From the NCBI GenBank assembly GCA_965249225.1, contig CBDFLT010000009.1, positions 1 through 64,000 on the forward strand: a stretch of DNA of 64,000 bases, written 5' to 3'. The DNA is from CBDFLT01 sp965249225 (GTDB lineage: Bacteria; Chloroflexota; Dehalococcoidia; Lucifugimonadales; G963668185). This document shows, piece by piece, positions 54,211-63,956 of this stretch. How positions within the stretch are numbered: position 1 is the first letter of the stretch; each line of letters begins with the position of its first letter. Made by a program: the position numbers and the translations under genes. The notes beneath the pieces are model-generated. The model did not search any database. It was given only the letters and a program-made list of their open reading frames with translations, and had not been told where the DNA came from.

Positions 54211-55251
54211 CTAAGAGCGTACACGTTGAACCGAGGTTCTCCTGGCGCTCCCGGCCGAGGCGGCGAGCTCCACTATGAGCACATCTAGCGCCGTCCTTTC
54301 GTCAAAGACGCCGGTCTTGACGCTCACGTCCGTCTCTACCAGCCTGTGGTAGATTTCGGACAACGCCTCGGCCGTAAACATGGCCTCCTGCTCCAGCGTC
54401 TTCCGCAGCGGGAAACCCGACAAGCGCAGTCGCTCTCCTATTCGGGACTGGGAACGCCGTTCAGCCCTCAACTCCTTGGCGAGGATCAGCAGACGCACCT
54501 GCCGGGCAAGCATCGTCAACAGGTATGCGGGCGGGCTGCCCGAGTCTATAAGTCGGTGCACGAGGCGCACCGCCGCCTCGGGCCTGCCCTCAACCACCGC
54601 GTCCACAGCGGCGAAGATGTTGGCCTCCTTCGCGTACGCCACCAGGTCCTGGACTTCCTCGTGCGTGATGGCACGGCCTCGGCAGAAGAGGGTGAGTTTC
54701 TCCAGCTCGTTGTCGATCACCTGAAGGTCGCCCCCGATAGTGTCGGCTAGCATGCTGACGGCCCTTGGCTCGATTTGGGCTCCCTTATCGGCCGCCCTGT
54801 TTCGTATCCAACTGCTGAGCTCCCCGCCGGACGGCTGCGGAAAGGCCAGAGCCCTCCCCAGCGTCCGGAGCTTGCGAAGGTGCGGGTTGGCCTCGGAGAG
54901 GCGGCCGTCTACCAGGACGAGATGGGTGGTCTCGGGCATCCTCGCCACGTACTCGGGGAGCTTCTCCCAGCCCTCCGAAGCGACTTCCCGCGACCGAGCA
55001 CTGGCGCCCCCGCCACGGGAAGGTCGTCGAGGCTCGAACCGTGATAGAAGCCCCTCCACGATGACAAGCCTCCGGTCAGCCAGGAAGGGCACCGTGTCGC
55101 ATAGCGCCGTCACCTCATCGAACCTGGCCCGAGCGCCGTCAACCACGGTTACGTTGACGTCCCGCAGCTCCTCCGGCTCCACCTCTCCTTTTAGGGACAC
55201 AAGGGTTTCCCGGATGGAGAAGGCGTCGTCGCCGTATAACAGGTAAAGCAA
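54211..55251 (-). CDS. holA: DNA polymerase III delta subunit
   Basis: 346 residues, normal for HolA. The start MLYLLYGDDAFSIRETLVSL and the segments PFLADRRLVIVEGLLSRF, GGDLQVIDNELEKL and ANIFAAVDAVVEGRPEAA are characteristic. HolA opens the sliding clamp as part of the clamp loader. There is no canonical Walker A, as expected for delta. It is the gene upstream of clp on the same strand, separated by the clp promoter region. Confidence 0.95.
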   Translation of the reverse strand: MLYLLYGDDAFSIRETLVSLKGEVEPEELRDVNVTVVDGARARFDEVTALCDTVPFLADRRLVIVEGLLSRFEPRRPSRGGGASARSREVASEGWEKLPEYVARMPETTHLVLVDGRLSEANPHLRKLRTLGRALAFPQPSGGELSSWIRNRAADKGAQIEPRAVSMLADTIGGDLQVIDNELEKLTLFCRGRAITHEEVQDLVAYAKEANIFAAVDAVVEGRPEAAVRLVHRLIDSGSPPAYLLTMLARQVRLLILAKELRAERRSQSRIGERLRLSGFPLRKTLEQEAMFTAEALSEIYHRLVETDVSVKTGVFDERTALDVLIVELAASAGSARRTSVQRVRS

Positions 55252-55318
55252 CGAAGAGATTCCCTTATGTCGGAGCGGTGGCTATAATAGAATTGCGAGG
55301 ATTGGAGAGCGAGATCTT

Positions 55319-55693
55319 TTGCTGCTGATACGACTTATCAGGCTGGTAGGCGCGACGGGCGTACCTCGTCTGATATTCAGGCTGCTGTTGGACAGCAGGG
55401 TCCCGCTGACCTTGAAGCTTGTATGGCCGGCGGCCCTCCTGTACATCGTATCCCCCATCGATCTCGTCCCGGACATATTAACACCGTTCGGCCGGATAGA
55501 TGACATCCTGGCCCTGGTGGTCGCGGCCGCCATCTTCATACGCAGGGCGCCCCGGCACGTCGTCGATGAGCATATGCACGCTGTGAGGGGCGGCAGGGGC
55601 AGCGCTCGGGGTCGGGGCGCCTCCGATTCCGACAAGCCTGTCATCGAGGGCTCGTACCACTTCGTGGACGACACCGAAGAGTCCAGCCGCTAG
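55319..55693 (+). CDS. DUF1232 (YkvA-like) small membrane protein
   Basis: 124 residues with a TTG start. The DUF1232 core is LVWPAALLYIVSPIDLVPDI followed by GRIDDILALVVAAAIFIRRA, two membrane segments joined by the SPxDLxPD turn. The acidic C-terminus is not conserved. The function of the family is unknown. It is divergent from holA, with about 65 bp between starts. Confidence 0.82.
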   Translation: MLLIRLIRLVGATGVPRLIFRLLLDSRVPLTLKLVWPAALLYIVSPIDLVPDILTPFGRIDDILALVVAAAIFIRRAPRHVVDEHMHAVRGGRGSARGRGASDSDKPVIEGSYHFVDDTEESSR

Positions 55694-55817
55694 CCTCTCG
55701 CGGCATCCCACGCCGCAAGTCCAACTGCGCCATCCGGGGGCATCCGCCCTCCTGACGGGCCGCTCCTTACACGACGGCCACTGCGGTGATATCACGGTCA
55801 CCAATCGCTAAACTCCT

Positions 55818-55823
55818 TATAAT
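55818..55823 (+). promoter_or_regulatory. Candidate -10 box of the ychF-hemW operon
   Basis: A perfect TATAAT lies about 84 bp before the ychF start. No good -35 is visible at the usual distance. Confidence 0.4.
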
Positions 55824-55906
55824 GGTGCCATCGGCGGGGCTACGTCCCACACCCACAGACCCGTTGCGGTCTTCATAGATCGGCGAGGAACCTCAGAGAC
55901 GAGGCG

Positions 55907-57007
55907 ATGCAGATAGGCATAACTGGCCTTCCCAGGAGCGGTAAGACCACCATCTTCAACGCCGTCACACGGGGGAATGCGACAATAGCCGACTACAGCG
56001 ACTCCCAGGGCACACCCAACATAGGCGTGGCCAAGGTCCCTGACCCCAGGCTTGGGCCGCTGGGTGAAGTTTTTGAGGCCAAACGGACCGTGCCCGCCGA
56101 AGTCACGTACATCGATGCCCCCGGAGCGCCGGAGGGGCTTGGAGTGACGAGAGCGGTCTCCGGCCAGGCCCTGAACCTGCTCCAACGCGCCGACGCGCTG
56201 CTGGTGGTTGCGCGAGCCTTCGAGGACCCGTCCGTAAGCCATGTACAGAGCAGCATCGACGGCTTCCGGGACTTGGAGACCATGCTCTTGGATCTGGTCC
56301 TCGCCGATGTCGAAATACTTGAACGGCGGCTGGAACGGGTCGCGGAGAGCTTCAAAGGCGTCAAGGCCCCTGAGCGCCAAGCGTTGACCCAGGAGCAGAC
56401 GCTACTGGACCGCCTGAGGGCAGACCTCGAGGCCGGGGCTCCCATCAGGGACCACTCGCTCTCTGAGGACGAAGCCCGGCTCCTGGAGGGGTTCCAGTTC
56501 CTTACGGCAAAACCCCTCATGGTGGTCATGAACGTGGGCGAGAGCCAAATGGAGGAGGTCCCTGGCATGGAGGAGCAGATGTCCTCGACCTTCGGCCGAC
56601 CGGGCGTCAGGGCCGCGGCACTGTGTGGTAAATTGGAGATGGAACTGGCCCAGATGGAGCCGGAGGAGGAGCTAGAGTTCCGTGAGTCGCTCGGGCTCCA
56701 GGAGTCCGGACTGGACCGCATGATCAAGCTCTCCTTCGATGTGTTGAACACCATCACCTTTTTCACAGGCAACCGCAAGGAGGTCCACGCGTGGACGGTC
56801 GTCAGGGGCACGACGGCGCTCACGGCGGCCGGCAAGGTCCACTCCGATTTCGAGCGGGGCTTCATACGCTCAGAGGTGATCGGGGCCGACGACCTCATCG
56901 CCTGCGCCGGGATGGCCGAGGCGCGCAAGCGGGGGCTTTTGCGCCAAGAGGGGAAGGGTTACGTGGTCAACGACGGTGACGTCATCAACATCCTGGCCAA
57001 CGTCTAG
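55907..57007 (+). CDS. ychF: YchF-type Obg-family ATPase
   Basis: 366 residues. P-loop GLPRSGKTT at 6-14, switch II YIDAPGAPEG, and NVGE in place of the GTPase NKxD motif, the change that makes YchF prefer ATP. A coiled-coil insertion (about 120-200) and a C-terminal TGS domain (ALTAAGKVHSDFERGFIRSE, VVNDGDVINI) complete it. YchF binds ribosomes and influences stress responses. It is followed after 14 bp by hemW, so they are probably one operon. Confidence 0.96.
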   Translation: MQIGITGLPRSGKTTIFNAVTRGNATIADYSDSQGTPNIGVAKVPDPRLGPLGEVFEAKRTVPAEVTYIDAPGAPEGLGVTRAVSGQALNLLQRADALLVVARAFEDPSVSHVQSSIDGFRDLETMLLDLVLADVEILERRLERVAESFKGVKAPERQALTQEQTLLDRLRADLEAGAPIRDHSLSEDEARLLEGFQFLTAKPLMVVMNVGESQMEEVPGMEEQMSSTFGRPGVRAAALCGKLEMELAQMEPEEELEFRESLGLQESGLDRMIKLSFDVLNTITFFTGNRKEVHAWTVVRGTTALTAAGKVHSDFERGFIRSEVIGADDLIACAGMAEARKRGLLRQEGKGYVVNDGDVINILANV

Positions 57008-57021
57008 AGTGGGCTAGCAAT

Positions 57022-58236
57022 ATGAGTGAATCCACCAAAGGCACCGTCCCAAAGTCCATCTCCCTCTACGTCCACATCCCCTTTTGCGAGACCAAGTGCC
57101 CCTACTGCGACTTCAATACTTACGCCAAGATCGAGGCGCTCATCCCCCAGTACGTGGAGGCGCTCGAGAAGGAGGTCCGCTTCTGGGGCGGTGTGCTGGC
57201 CCATGCACCGATAAGCACGGTCTTCTTCGGAGGAGGCACTCCATCGTACCTACCCGAAGAGCGTATCGGCAGTATATTGAGTACGGTCCGCGAATCGTTC
57301 GCAGTGGACGGGGCCGCGGAAGTGTCTCTGGAGGCCAACCCCGGTGATTTAACCCCTTCCAAGCTGGCCGCGTACCTCCGGTCCGGCGTCAACCGCCTTA
57401 GCATCGGCGTCCAGAGCTTCGACGACCACCTTTTGAAGGTCCTAGGGCGTCGCCACTCCGCTGGGGACGCCGTCCAAGCCTACCTGATGGCCGTCGAGGC
57501 GGGCTTTGACAACGTGAGCATCGACCTGATGTACGGACTGCCGCGCCAGAGCATCGAAGAGTGGCGCCGCACGCTGGACCAGGCGATAGCCCTCGGACCC
57601 CCACACGTGTCCATGTACTGCCTGTCCCTGGAGCCGGGGACGCCCATGGAGCGATGGGTACGAACGGGAGCGATGGCGCAGCCGGATTCGGACCTGGCCG
57701 CCGACATGTACCTGATGGCCCAGGACTCGATGGGCACGCAAGGATACCGACAGTACGAGATCTCCAACTGGGCCCAATCCAGCTACGAGGCCCAACACAA
57801 CCTGACCTACTGGCGCAACCAGCCGTACCTAGGAGTTGGGCCCGGCGCCCACTCCTACCTATCCAAGTACCGTTTCGCGAACTTGAACTCACCCCACGGC
57901 TACATCCGGCAGCTAGAGAATGAACACCTTCAGCATAAGGACAACGGTGTTCTCACGAAGGCGGCGCTCCGCACCGCGCCGGCAGTCGAAACCGTGGAGC
58001 CCATCGACCGAAGGCTAGAGATGGCCGAGACGCTGATGCTCGGTCTAAGGCTCGATGAAGGCGTAGGGGTCGCCGAGTTCCGGCGGCGGTTCGGCGAGAC
58101 GCCGGCGCAGGCTTACGACCAAACACTGGTCGAGCTACACTCGGACGGCCTCGTGGAGCCGTCCGACGGCCGATTGCGGCTGACGCCTCGCGGCCGCATC
58201 ATGAGCAACGAGGTCTTCACCCGCTTCTTCCGGTAG
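57022..58236 (+). CDS. hemW: HemW-like radical SAM heme chaperone
   Basis: 404 residues. The radical SAM cluster motif CETKCPYCDF gives C22, C26, C29. HemW lacks the fourth Cys of true HemN (CxxxCxxCxC), and here the residue is Phe, so this is HemW. FFGGGTPSYL and LSIGVQSFDDHLLKVLGRRH are typical SAM-binding stretches. HemW delivers heme to respiratory proteins, which fits the cytochrome assembly genes at 62.8-63.9 kb. The 250-bp gap that follows has only a TATAAAT near 58464 as a candidate -10 for selB. Confidence 0.94.
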   Translation: MSESTKGTVPKSISLYVHIPFCETKCPYCDFNTYAKIEALIPQYVEALEKEVRFWGGVLAHAPISTVFFGGGTPSYLPEERIGSILSTVRESFAVDGAAEVSLEANPGDLTPSKLAAYLRSGVNRLSIGVQSFDDHLLKVLGRRHSAGDAVQAYLMAVEAGFDNVSIDLMYGLPRQSIEEWRRTLDQAIALGPPHVSMYCLSLEPGTPMERWVRTGAMAQPDSDLAADMYLMAQDSMGTQGYRQYEISNWAQSSYEAQHNLTYWRNQPYLGVGPGAHSYLSKYRFANLNSPHGYIRQLENEHLQHKDNGVLTKAALRTAPAVETVEPIDRRLEMAETLMLGLRLDEGVGVAEFRRRFGETPAQAYDQTLVELHSDGLVEPSDGRLRLTPRGRIMSNEVFTRFFR

Positions 58237-58486
58237 AAGCTCCCTCGAAGCGCCTATCAGGCTATTGTTGAGCGCCCTACCCCAACGCCAGTTAGTCTCA
58301 CTCAGCTAATTCTGCTTTGAAGCCTGTGCTCTGAGTTCTCTTTGCCGCCCAAAAACCCCTGTGCTATTCTTATCCCGCACCGGCTGAACTCGTCACACCA
58401 TCGCCTAACCGTGAGGCAGTCCTTCTGAGGAAGGATCAGATGCCGTCCCGGGGCTAACCACTATAAATGCGAGCCACAGTGCACCC

Positions 58487-60349
58487 ATGTACGTCATAGG
58501 CACCGCAGGGCACGTAGACCACGGCAAGTCCACCCTCGTCGAAGCGCTCACAGGCATCGACCCAGACCGGCTCCGCGAAGAGAAGGAGCGGGGGATGACC
58601 ATCGACCTGGGGTTCGCGTGGCTGCCCCTACCCGACGGAAACGAGGTCAGCATAGTCGACGTGCCGGGCCATGAGCGCTTCGTCAACAACATGCTGGCCG
58701 GCGTCGGAGGCATCGACCTAGCCCTGCTGGTCGTGGCCGCCGACGAGTCGGTAATGCCCCAGACCAGGGAGCACCTGGCCATTCTGGACCTGCTTCAGAT
58801 CAAGCGAGGGATGGTCGCCGTGACCAAGAGCGACCTGGTGGACGAAGACTGGCTAAATCTGGTTGTCGCGGACGTGGAAGACATCCTCAAGGACACCACG
58901 CTCGAAAAGGCCCCCATCGTGACGGTCTCGGCCACGACGGGGCAGGGTCTGCCCGAGCTCGTGTCCACCCTCCAAGGGTTGCTGGAAGAGGCGGAGCCGA
59001 GGAAGGACCTCGGGAGGCCGCGGTTGCCCGTCGACCGCTCGTTCACGATGACTGGATTCGGCACGGTGGTGACCGGAACACTGGTGGATGGCAAGCTGGA
59101 AGTCGGCCAGGAGGTGGAGCTTGTGGCGTGTGGCGCCTCCACGCGCATCCGGGGCATGCAGACCCATCGCAAGAAGCTGGAGCAGGCCAGCCCCGGCAGC
59201 CGCGTAGCCGCCAACCTCGCCGGCATCTCCCACGAAAAAATCCAGCGTGGTGAGGTGATGACAACCCCGGGGTGGCTCAAGCCTACCACAGCTATGGACG
59301 TCCACCTGCGAGTCCTATCGGATTCACCGCGCGCGGTCAGGCATAACATGTTCGTCACGGTGCACACGGGTAGCAGCGAGACTCTGGGACGGCTGCGGCT
59401 GCTGGAGAAGCAGCTCGCTAACCCCGGCGAATCGGCCTGGGCCCAGCTAAAGCTCGACAACCCGGTGGCCGTCGTTAAGGGTGATTATTTCGTCATCAGG
59501 TCCGGCGGGACGACGTTGGGCGGCGGTAGCATCGTCGATCCACACGCCAGGAGGCACCGCCGCATGCACATCCCGGTCCTCGAGCGCCTGTCGGCAATTG
59601 AGAAAGGCTCAGACCAAGAGGTCCTCCTCAGGACTATAGAGACGGAGGAGCCCAGCCCACTCAAGCCAGTTGCCGACCGCGCCAACCTCCAGCTCGACGC
59701 GGCGAAGGCGGAGCTTCAGGCGATGACCCAAGAGAGGCTGGTGGTCATCCTCGGACCGGAGAATCTCGGGCCGGGCTCGCTACTCTACACAGCCGCTGGA
59801 TGGTCGGGCGTCGCCGACGACGCCCGAAGCTGGCTGGGTGAGTACCACAAACGGTATCCCCTTCGCAAGGGCGCCCCAAAAGAGGAGCTACGCGGCCGGC
59901 TGGGCATGTCTTCCCAGGTGGCCAACCTCGCATTTCCGAGGCTGGCCAAAGAGGAGGTCTTGGAAGAAGAGGAATCGCTGGCCAGGCTGCCGGACTTTCA
60001 GCCCCGGCTTAACGCCCAACAGAATATCGCGGCCGAAGATTATCTGAAAACGTTGACGTCCAACCCCTATTCGCCTCCCACCGACATGCCCATCGACGGG
60101 GAGGTGCTGAACCTGCTTGCCGAGGAGGGCAAGGTGGTCAAGGTAAGCGAAACCGTGGTATTCGCCGCCTCAGCCTTCGAAGACATGATCGAAAAGATAC
60201 GCTCCCGTATCGATGAACACGGTGAAACCACCGTGGCCGACGTCAGAGACATGCTCGGCACAAGCCGCAAGTACGCTTTAGCCCTCATGGACTACCTGGA
60301 CCGGCAGCGCATAACCCGCAGGGTCGGGGATGCGCGGGTCCTCAGATAG
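58487..60349 (+). CDS. selB: Selenocysteine-specific elongation factor
   Basis: 620 residues. G1 GHVDHGKS at 8-15, G3 DVPGH at 58-62, G4 TKSD at 113-116, then EF-Tu-like domains (SFTMTGFGTVVTGTLVDGKL) and the C-terminal winged-helix repeats (about 370-620) that bind the SECIS hairpin. It brings selenocysteyl-tRNA to UGA codons. Neither selA, selD nor tRNA-Sec was seen within the window, so they must lie elsewhere if the system is complete. Confidence 0.95.
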   Translation: MYVIGTAGHVDHGKSTLVEALTGIDPDRLREEKERGMTIDLGFAWLPLPDGNEVSIVDVPGHERFVNNMLAGVGGIDLALLVVAADESVMPQTREHLAILDLLQIKRGMVAVTKSDLVDEDWLNLVVADVEDILKDTTLEKAPIVTVSATTGQGLPELVSTLQGLLEEAEPRKDLGRPRLPVDRSFTMTGFGTVVTGTLVDGKLEVGQEVELVACGASTRIRGMQTHRKKLEQASPGSRVAANLAGISHEKIQRGEVMTTPGWLKPTTAMDVHLRVLSDSPRAVRHNMFVTVHTGSSETLGRLRLLEKQLANPGESAWAQLKLDNPVAVVKGDYFVIRSGGTTLGGGSIVDPHARRHRRMHIPVLERLSAIEKGSDQEVLLRTIETEEPSPLKPVADRANLQLDAAKAELQAMTQERLVVILGPENLGPGSLLYTAAGWSGVADDARSWLGEYHKRYPLRKGAPKEELRGRLGMSSQVANLAFPRLAKEEVLEEEESLARLPDFQPRLNAQQNIAAEDYLKTLTSNPYSPPTDMPIDGEVLNLLAEEGKVVKVSETVVFAASAFEDMIEKIRSRIDEHGETTVADVRDMLGTSRKYALALMDYLDRQRITRRVGDARVLR

Positions 60350-60373
60350 ACGGGTCGAAATCCGGAGCCAGCC

Positions 60374-60877
60374 ATGCCAACCCAAAACCGGCTCGAGCAT
60401 GAGGAAGGCCTTCTCGAGCTCATTCTGGGCACGGGTGATCTGCCCGTGTCCTACCTCTCGTCGGTGCTCCGCTCGATACAGGCCGCGCTACGGGAGGTCG
60501 CCCGCACCGCCGACGCCACCAGGGAGGAGTTCCAGCGCCAGCCCCAACCGGTGCTGATGTTGTCTAGTCTCAGCGTCGAGGATGGCCTGACGCTCCGGTT
60601 TGCGTTCGTAGACCCCCTGGACTCCACCCCGATGGAAAAGTTCTCCTCCCAAGCTTTCCAGGCCTTCATCGATGAGTTCACCCAATTCCTCAAGAGGCTG
60701 CCACAGCGGGGATTGTGGGGCGAGACGTACAACAGGGCGCGGCGCAAGACCCACGATTCAGAGATAACGCGGCGCCTGGACCAGGTACACATAGAGCTCC
60801 GCCGCTTCTACAGGTCCACGCTGCGCTATAGAGGGCAGGCCATACACATCGAGGGCGACCAGCTCCAAATCGGCTAG
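60374..60877 (+). CDS. Hypothetical protein downstream of selB
   Basis: 167 residues, soluble, starting 25 bp after the selB stop on the same strand, so probably co-transcribed. Segments such as LPVSYLSSVLRSIQAALREVA and FVDPLDSTPMEKFSSQAFQAF suggest mixed helices with a C-terminal strand pair (RGQAIHIEGDQLQIG). There is no recognisable motif or Cys cluster and I do not assign a family. The linkage could be chance. Confidence 0.7.
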   Translation: MPTQNRLEHEEGLLELILGTGDLPVSYLSSVLRSIQAALREVARTADATREEFQRQPQPVLMLSSLSVEDGLTLRFAFVDPLDSTPMEKFSSQAFQAFIDEFTQFLKRLPQRGLWGETYNRARRKTHDSEITRRLDQVHIELRRFYRSTLRYRGQAIHIEGDQLQIG

Positions 60878-60883
60878 CGTTCC

Positions 60884-61246
60884 TTAAATCCCCATGCCCT
60901 CAAGCGACTCGTCATCTATGCCGAAGTGATGCGCGACCTCGTGAACCACCGTAGTGCGGACCTCGTGGATTATCTCGTCGTCACTCGAGCACAAGCCCTC
61001 TATGGACTGCTGGAACAGCGAGATCTTGTCGGGGAGGACCATCCCGTAGTCGGAGCGCTCTGTGAGAGGAAGGCCCTCGTAAAGGCCCAACAAGACGTCC
61101 TCCTCCTCCAGACCTGATCCCACAAGCTGTTCCTTGGTAGGCCAGTCCTCGACTACCACGTCCACGTTGTCAAGGCGGGCAAGTACCTGGTCCGGCAAGT
61201 CCATCAGGGCTTGCCGCACGAGGCCCTCGAACCGTTTGCGCTCCAT
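60884..61246 (-). CDS. Zincin-like metallopeptidase family protein
   Basis: 120 residues, the usual length of this small zincin family (DUF1025-like). The HExxH motif is VVHEVAHHFGIDDESL, with the downstream Asp as a probable third ligand; FEGLVRQALMDLPDQVLARL and LGLYEGLPLTERSDYG are family features. The substrate is unknown. It converges on the hypothetical gene with only 6 bp between stops. Confidence 0.88.
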   Translation of the reverse strand: MERKRFEGLVRQALMDLPDQVLARLDNVDVVVEDWPTKEQLVGSGLEEEDVLLGLYEGLPLTERSDYGMVLPDKISLFQQSIEGLCSSDDEIIHEVRTTVVHEVAHHFGIDDESLEGMGI

Positions 61247-61547
61247 GGCCTCAGTGTAACAAAATCGGCCCGCGGACTATAGCCAGGCCATTGGGCCACG
61301 TATCCGAGCCACCAATGAAAGCCACCACAAATTCTCCGTCCAAACGGGTATGATCCCACGCCCCAGGATGGTTACTCCCACCCACCTACCCGTTAAGGCA
61401 TCTGAGCCTTCCGAGGCAGGACCCCCAGGCCGGGAGATCATTGAAACCACTTCTTCAATCGCGTGAAGGAGTCATCGGCGGGGTCGTGCAGGGGCGCAGG
61501 CGTGATATAATCCCTGCCGCCATGCCATACTCTTCCGGCCATCCACG
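61247..61547 (+). promoter_or_regulatory. Intergenic region with MFS gene promoter
   Basis: A perfect TATAAT lies at 61506-61511, 36 bp before the MFS start; a -35 is not clear. Nothing else is recognisable in these 301 bp. Confidence 0.45.
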
Positions 61548-62783
61548 ATGGCCCAGATGACGTTTCCGACCAGAGGCGCCAGATGGGCCGTTTCTTTTCA
61601 GCACCGAAACTTCCGATTCCTGTGGGCGGCCAGCCTGCCTCACGGCATCGGATTCGGGATGGAGATCGTGGCCCGTGGCTGGCTGTTGCTGGAGATGACC
61701 GACTCGGCGTTCATGGTCGGGCTTGGCTGGGCCGCCTGGATGGCCCCTTTCTTCTTCTTTGGAATTCTGTCGGGCGTCGTCGCCGACCGGGTGATCCGGC
61801 GTATCTTTATCCGGCTCACCTCCCTCGGTTCCGGCGCTGCTGTAGGGATACTGGCCGTGCTGCTCTTCACCGATATAGCCGAGCCGTGGCACGTCATCGT
61901 TCTTGCGGCGCTAAGTGGCACCTTGTTCTCATTTCACCAGACCACCAACCTCGCCTACATCTACGACATCGTCGGGCCCAGAAACGCTATGAACGGGATG
62001 TCCCTTGAGCAGCTCGGCAGAACCGGGGGTTGGCTTGTGGGCTCCCTGCTGTCTGGAATACTGATAGTTACCGTGGGGATCGACGGACAGTACGTATTTG
62101 TGGCGGGAGCTTACGTGATCGTGATGCTGCTTTTGCTACCCATAAAAGGCGTAGCACAGGCGGCGCCAATTCAACGGGAACCGGTGTTACAGAACCTTAC
62201 CGGTGCCGTGAGGCTGCTTCGTAGTAGCCGGGTCCTCCTGATCCTCATGTGCTTGACGGCCACCTCGGAGGTGTTCGCCTTCAGCCATCACGCCATGGTC
62301 CCGGTGCTGGCACGCGACGAGGTGGGCGTTGGAGCCATGGGCCTGGGCGTCCTCACGGCGTTTCACCAGGCGGGCGGCATTCTTGCGCTGCTTATCCTGG
62401 CAGCCCTCGGAGACTTCAGGAGGAAAGGACTCCTGTGGCTCTTTTTGACTATCTCATACGGCGTGGCAATCATGGCCTTGTTCCTGGCCTCCAAAAACAT
62501 ATTCGCACTGGCATTGGTCCTTCCGTTCGCAAACGGTTGCTCTACGTCGGTAGACACGGTTTCCAGGGTGCTCATGCAGGACAACGTGCCGAACGAGGAG
62601 AGAGGGCGCGCCATGGGAGCCTGGACGGTCAGTATCGGGGCAGGCCCAATCGGTCACCTGGGCATCGGTAGGCTGGCCGTCGCCTCAGGAGCGCCGATGG
62701 CGCTGCTTATCTTCGGCAGCGCACAGGCCTTCATCGGGGCATTGGCGTCCATAGGTCTTCCAAGGATCAGGCGGCTCGAATAA
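61548..62783 (+). CDS. MFS transporter (EntS/MFS_3-like)
   Basis: 411 residues with about 12 hydrophobic segments. FRFLWAASLPHGIGFGMEIV and ILSGVVADRVIRRIFIRLTS (the MFS loop 2-3 motif GxxxDRxxRR) place it in the exporter-like MFS_3 group; LGRTGGWLVGSLLSGILI and NEERGRAMGAWTVSIGAGP are typical of that group. It probably exports a small molecule by proton antiport; the substrate cannot be told. It stands alone, about 60 bp before ccmC. Confidence 0.87.
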   Translation: MAQMTFPTRGARWAVSFQHRNFRFLWAASLPHGIGFGMEIVARGWLLLEMTDSAFMVGLGWAAWMAPFFFFGILSGVVADRVIRRIFIRLTSLGSGAAVGILAVLLFTDIAEPWHVIVLAALSGTLFSFHQTTNLAYIYDIVGPRNAMNGMSLEQLGRTGGWLVGSLLSGILIVTVGIDGQYVFVAGAYVIVMLLLLPIKGVAQAAPIQREPVLQNLTGAVRLLRSSRVLLILMCLTATSEVFAFSHHAMVPVLARDEVGVGAMGLGVLTAFHQAGGILALLILAALGDFRRKGLLWLFLTISYGVAIMALFLASKNIFALALVLPFANGCSTSVDTVSRVLMQDNVPNEERGRAMGAWTVSIGAGPIGHLGIGRLAVASGAPMALLIFGSAQAFIGALASIGLPRIRRLE

Positions 62784-62842
62784 GGCGCTCCCATGGGGCT
62801 CACAATCTAGCGCCAGTCTCCGGTTTGTGATACATTGCACAC

Positions 62843-63580
62843 ATGGCGCAACACCCTTTGCTGTCCCCGGAGACGGCGGGAGGCGAAGGTGTCCTCGGCG
62901 GGGTAAGAAAGTACGGCCTATTCGCTGCCTCCATCGCGCTGATGGCGCTAACCCTCTCGTTGATCTACCTCTGGGTGCCCACCGAGGAAAACCTCGGCGT
63001 ATCCCAGCGCATCTTCTACTTCCACGTGCCCATCGCCATACTCGCGGTCGGCGGCATCGTGGTAGTCGCCATCGCCAGCGCCGGCTATCTCATTACCGGC
63101 AACGATAGGTGGGACAGCCTCGGCTACGCGGCCGGAGAGTTAGGCTTGGTGTTCGCCACCCTCGCTCTCATAACGGGGGCAATCTGGGCGAAACCGGTAT
63201 GGGGCGTCTGGTGGACTTGGGACGCCAAGCTGACGCTCACCCTGATCCTGTGGTTCATCTACGTCGCCTACCTGATGGTGAGGGCCTATGCGCCCAAGGG
63301 GTCTCAAGGGGCCCGCTTCGGCTCCGTCGTGGGAGTGATCGGGGTGATAGCCGCTCTCCTCAACTACGTTGCGACCATGCTGTGGCGCACAACCCACCCC
63401 GAGCTGAACGTCGGCCCCCTGGCGAGGGACCCCGACGCGATCGACTCCCCTGAGATCCTGTTTACATTCCTTATTGCGCTTGCTACCTTTGCAGTGCTAT
63501 ACGTATTCATGCTGGTACAGAGGTACTCCCTCAAGCGGACGGAGGCGGCGCTGGATGAGCTTCACCACAGCACCGTTTAG
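62843..63580 (+). CDS. ccmC: Cytochrome c biogenesis heme-handling protein (CcmC-like)
   Basis: 245 residues with six membrane segments. The tryptophan-rich heme-binding motif WGVWWTWDAKLT is at about 120-131; conserved His occur in FYFHVPIA and WRTTHPELNV, the two axial ligand loops. CcmC presents heme for transfer to apocytochrome c via CcmE. The next gene overlaps it by 26 bp. Confidence 0.94.
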   Translation: MAQHPLLSPETAGGEGVLGGVRKYGLFAASIALMALTLSLIYLWVPTEENLGVSQRIFYFHVPIAILAVGGIVVVAIASAGYLITGNDRWDSLGYAAGELGLVFATLALITGAIWAKPVWGVWWTWDAKLTLTLILWFIYVAYLMVRAYAPKGSQGARFGSVVGVIGVIAALLNYVATMLWRTTHPELNVGPLARDPDAIDSPEILFTFLIALATFAVLYVFMLVQRYSLKRTEAALDELHHSTV

Positions 63581-63902
63581 CCTCCAAGCCGCAAGGCTGT
63601 GCGTCATGGTTGGCCTGATACTGGCCATGGTGACAGTCCAGTCGACGGCCGAAGCCGTTCACGCCTTCGATCACGAGACCGCCGTGGCCGAGTCGGACAT
63701 ACGGTCGACGCCCGAGGGACAGGAGCACGAAGACCGGGACCCGGAGACGAACCTCCCATACCTGTTCGCGGTGTTCATCATCACGTGGGCGGTCTTTTTT
63801 GGGTACGTGTTCGTGATGTCGGGGCGGCAGAGGGAGATGCGGCGAGAGATCGAGGAGTTGCGGAAGGCAATGGCGGAGCGAGAGGAGTCCCGTCCAGAGT
63901 AA
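63555..63902 (+). CDS. CcmD-like small membrane protein
   Basis: 115 residues from the ATG at 63555, inside the end of ccmC. An N-terminal signal-like segment (about 10-28) precedes an acidic loop, then NLPYLFAVFIITWAVFFGYV and a charged coiled-coil tail (REMRREIEELRKAMAER). The C-terminal half fits the CcmD/CcmD-like pattern (one helix plus a basic-acidic tail). CcmD helps release holo-CcmE from CcmC. The long N-terminal extension is unusual for CcmD. Confidence 0.75.
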   Translation: MSFTTAPFSLQAARLCVMVGLILAMVTVQSTAEAVHAFDHETAVAESDIRSTPEGQEHEDRDPETNLPYLFAVFIITWAVFFGYVFVMSGRQREMRREIEELRKAMAEREESRPE

Positions 63903-63956
63903 AATGCCACTGATCGAGAAGTGATCACTGGGAGGTCCAACGTAAGGGAAAGGCCA

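Noticed and set aside
58237..58486. tRNA-Sec or SECIS element near selB
   Set aside because: No long-acceptor tRNA with a TCA anticodon and no clear SECIS hairpin could be found in the gap.
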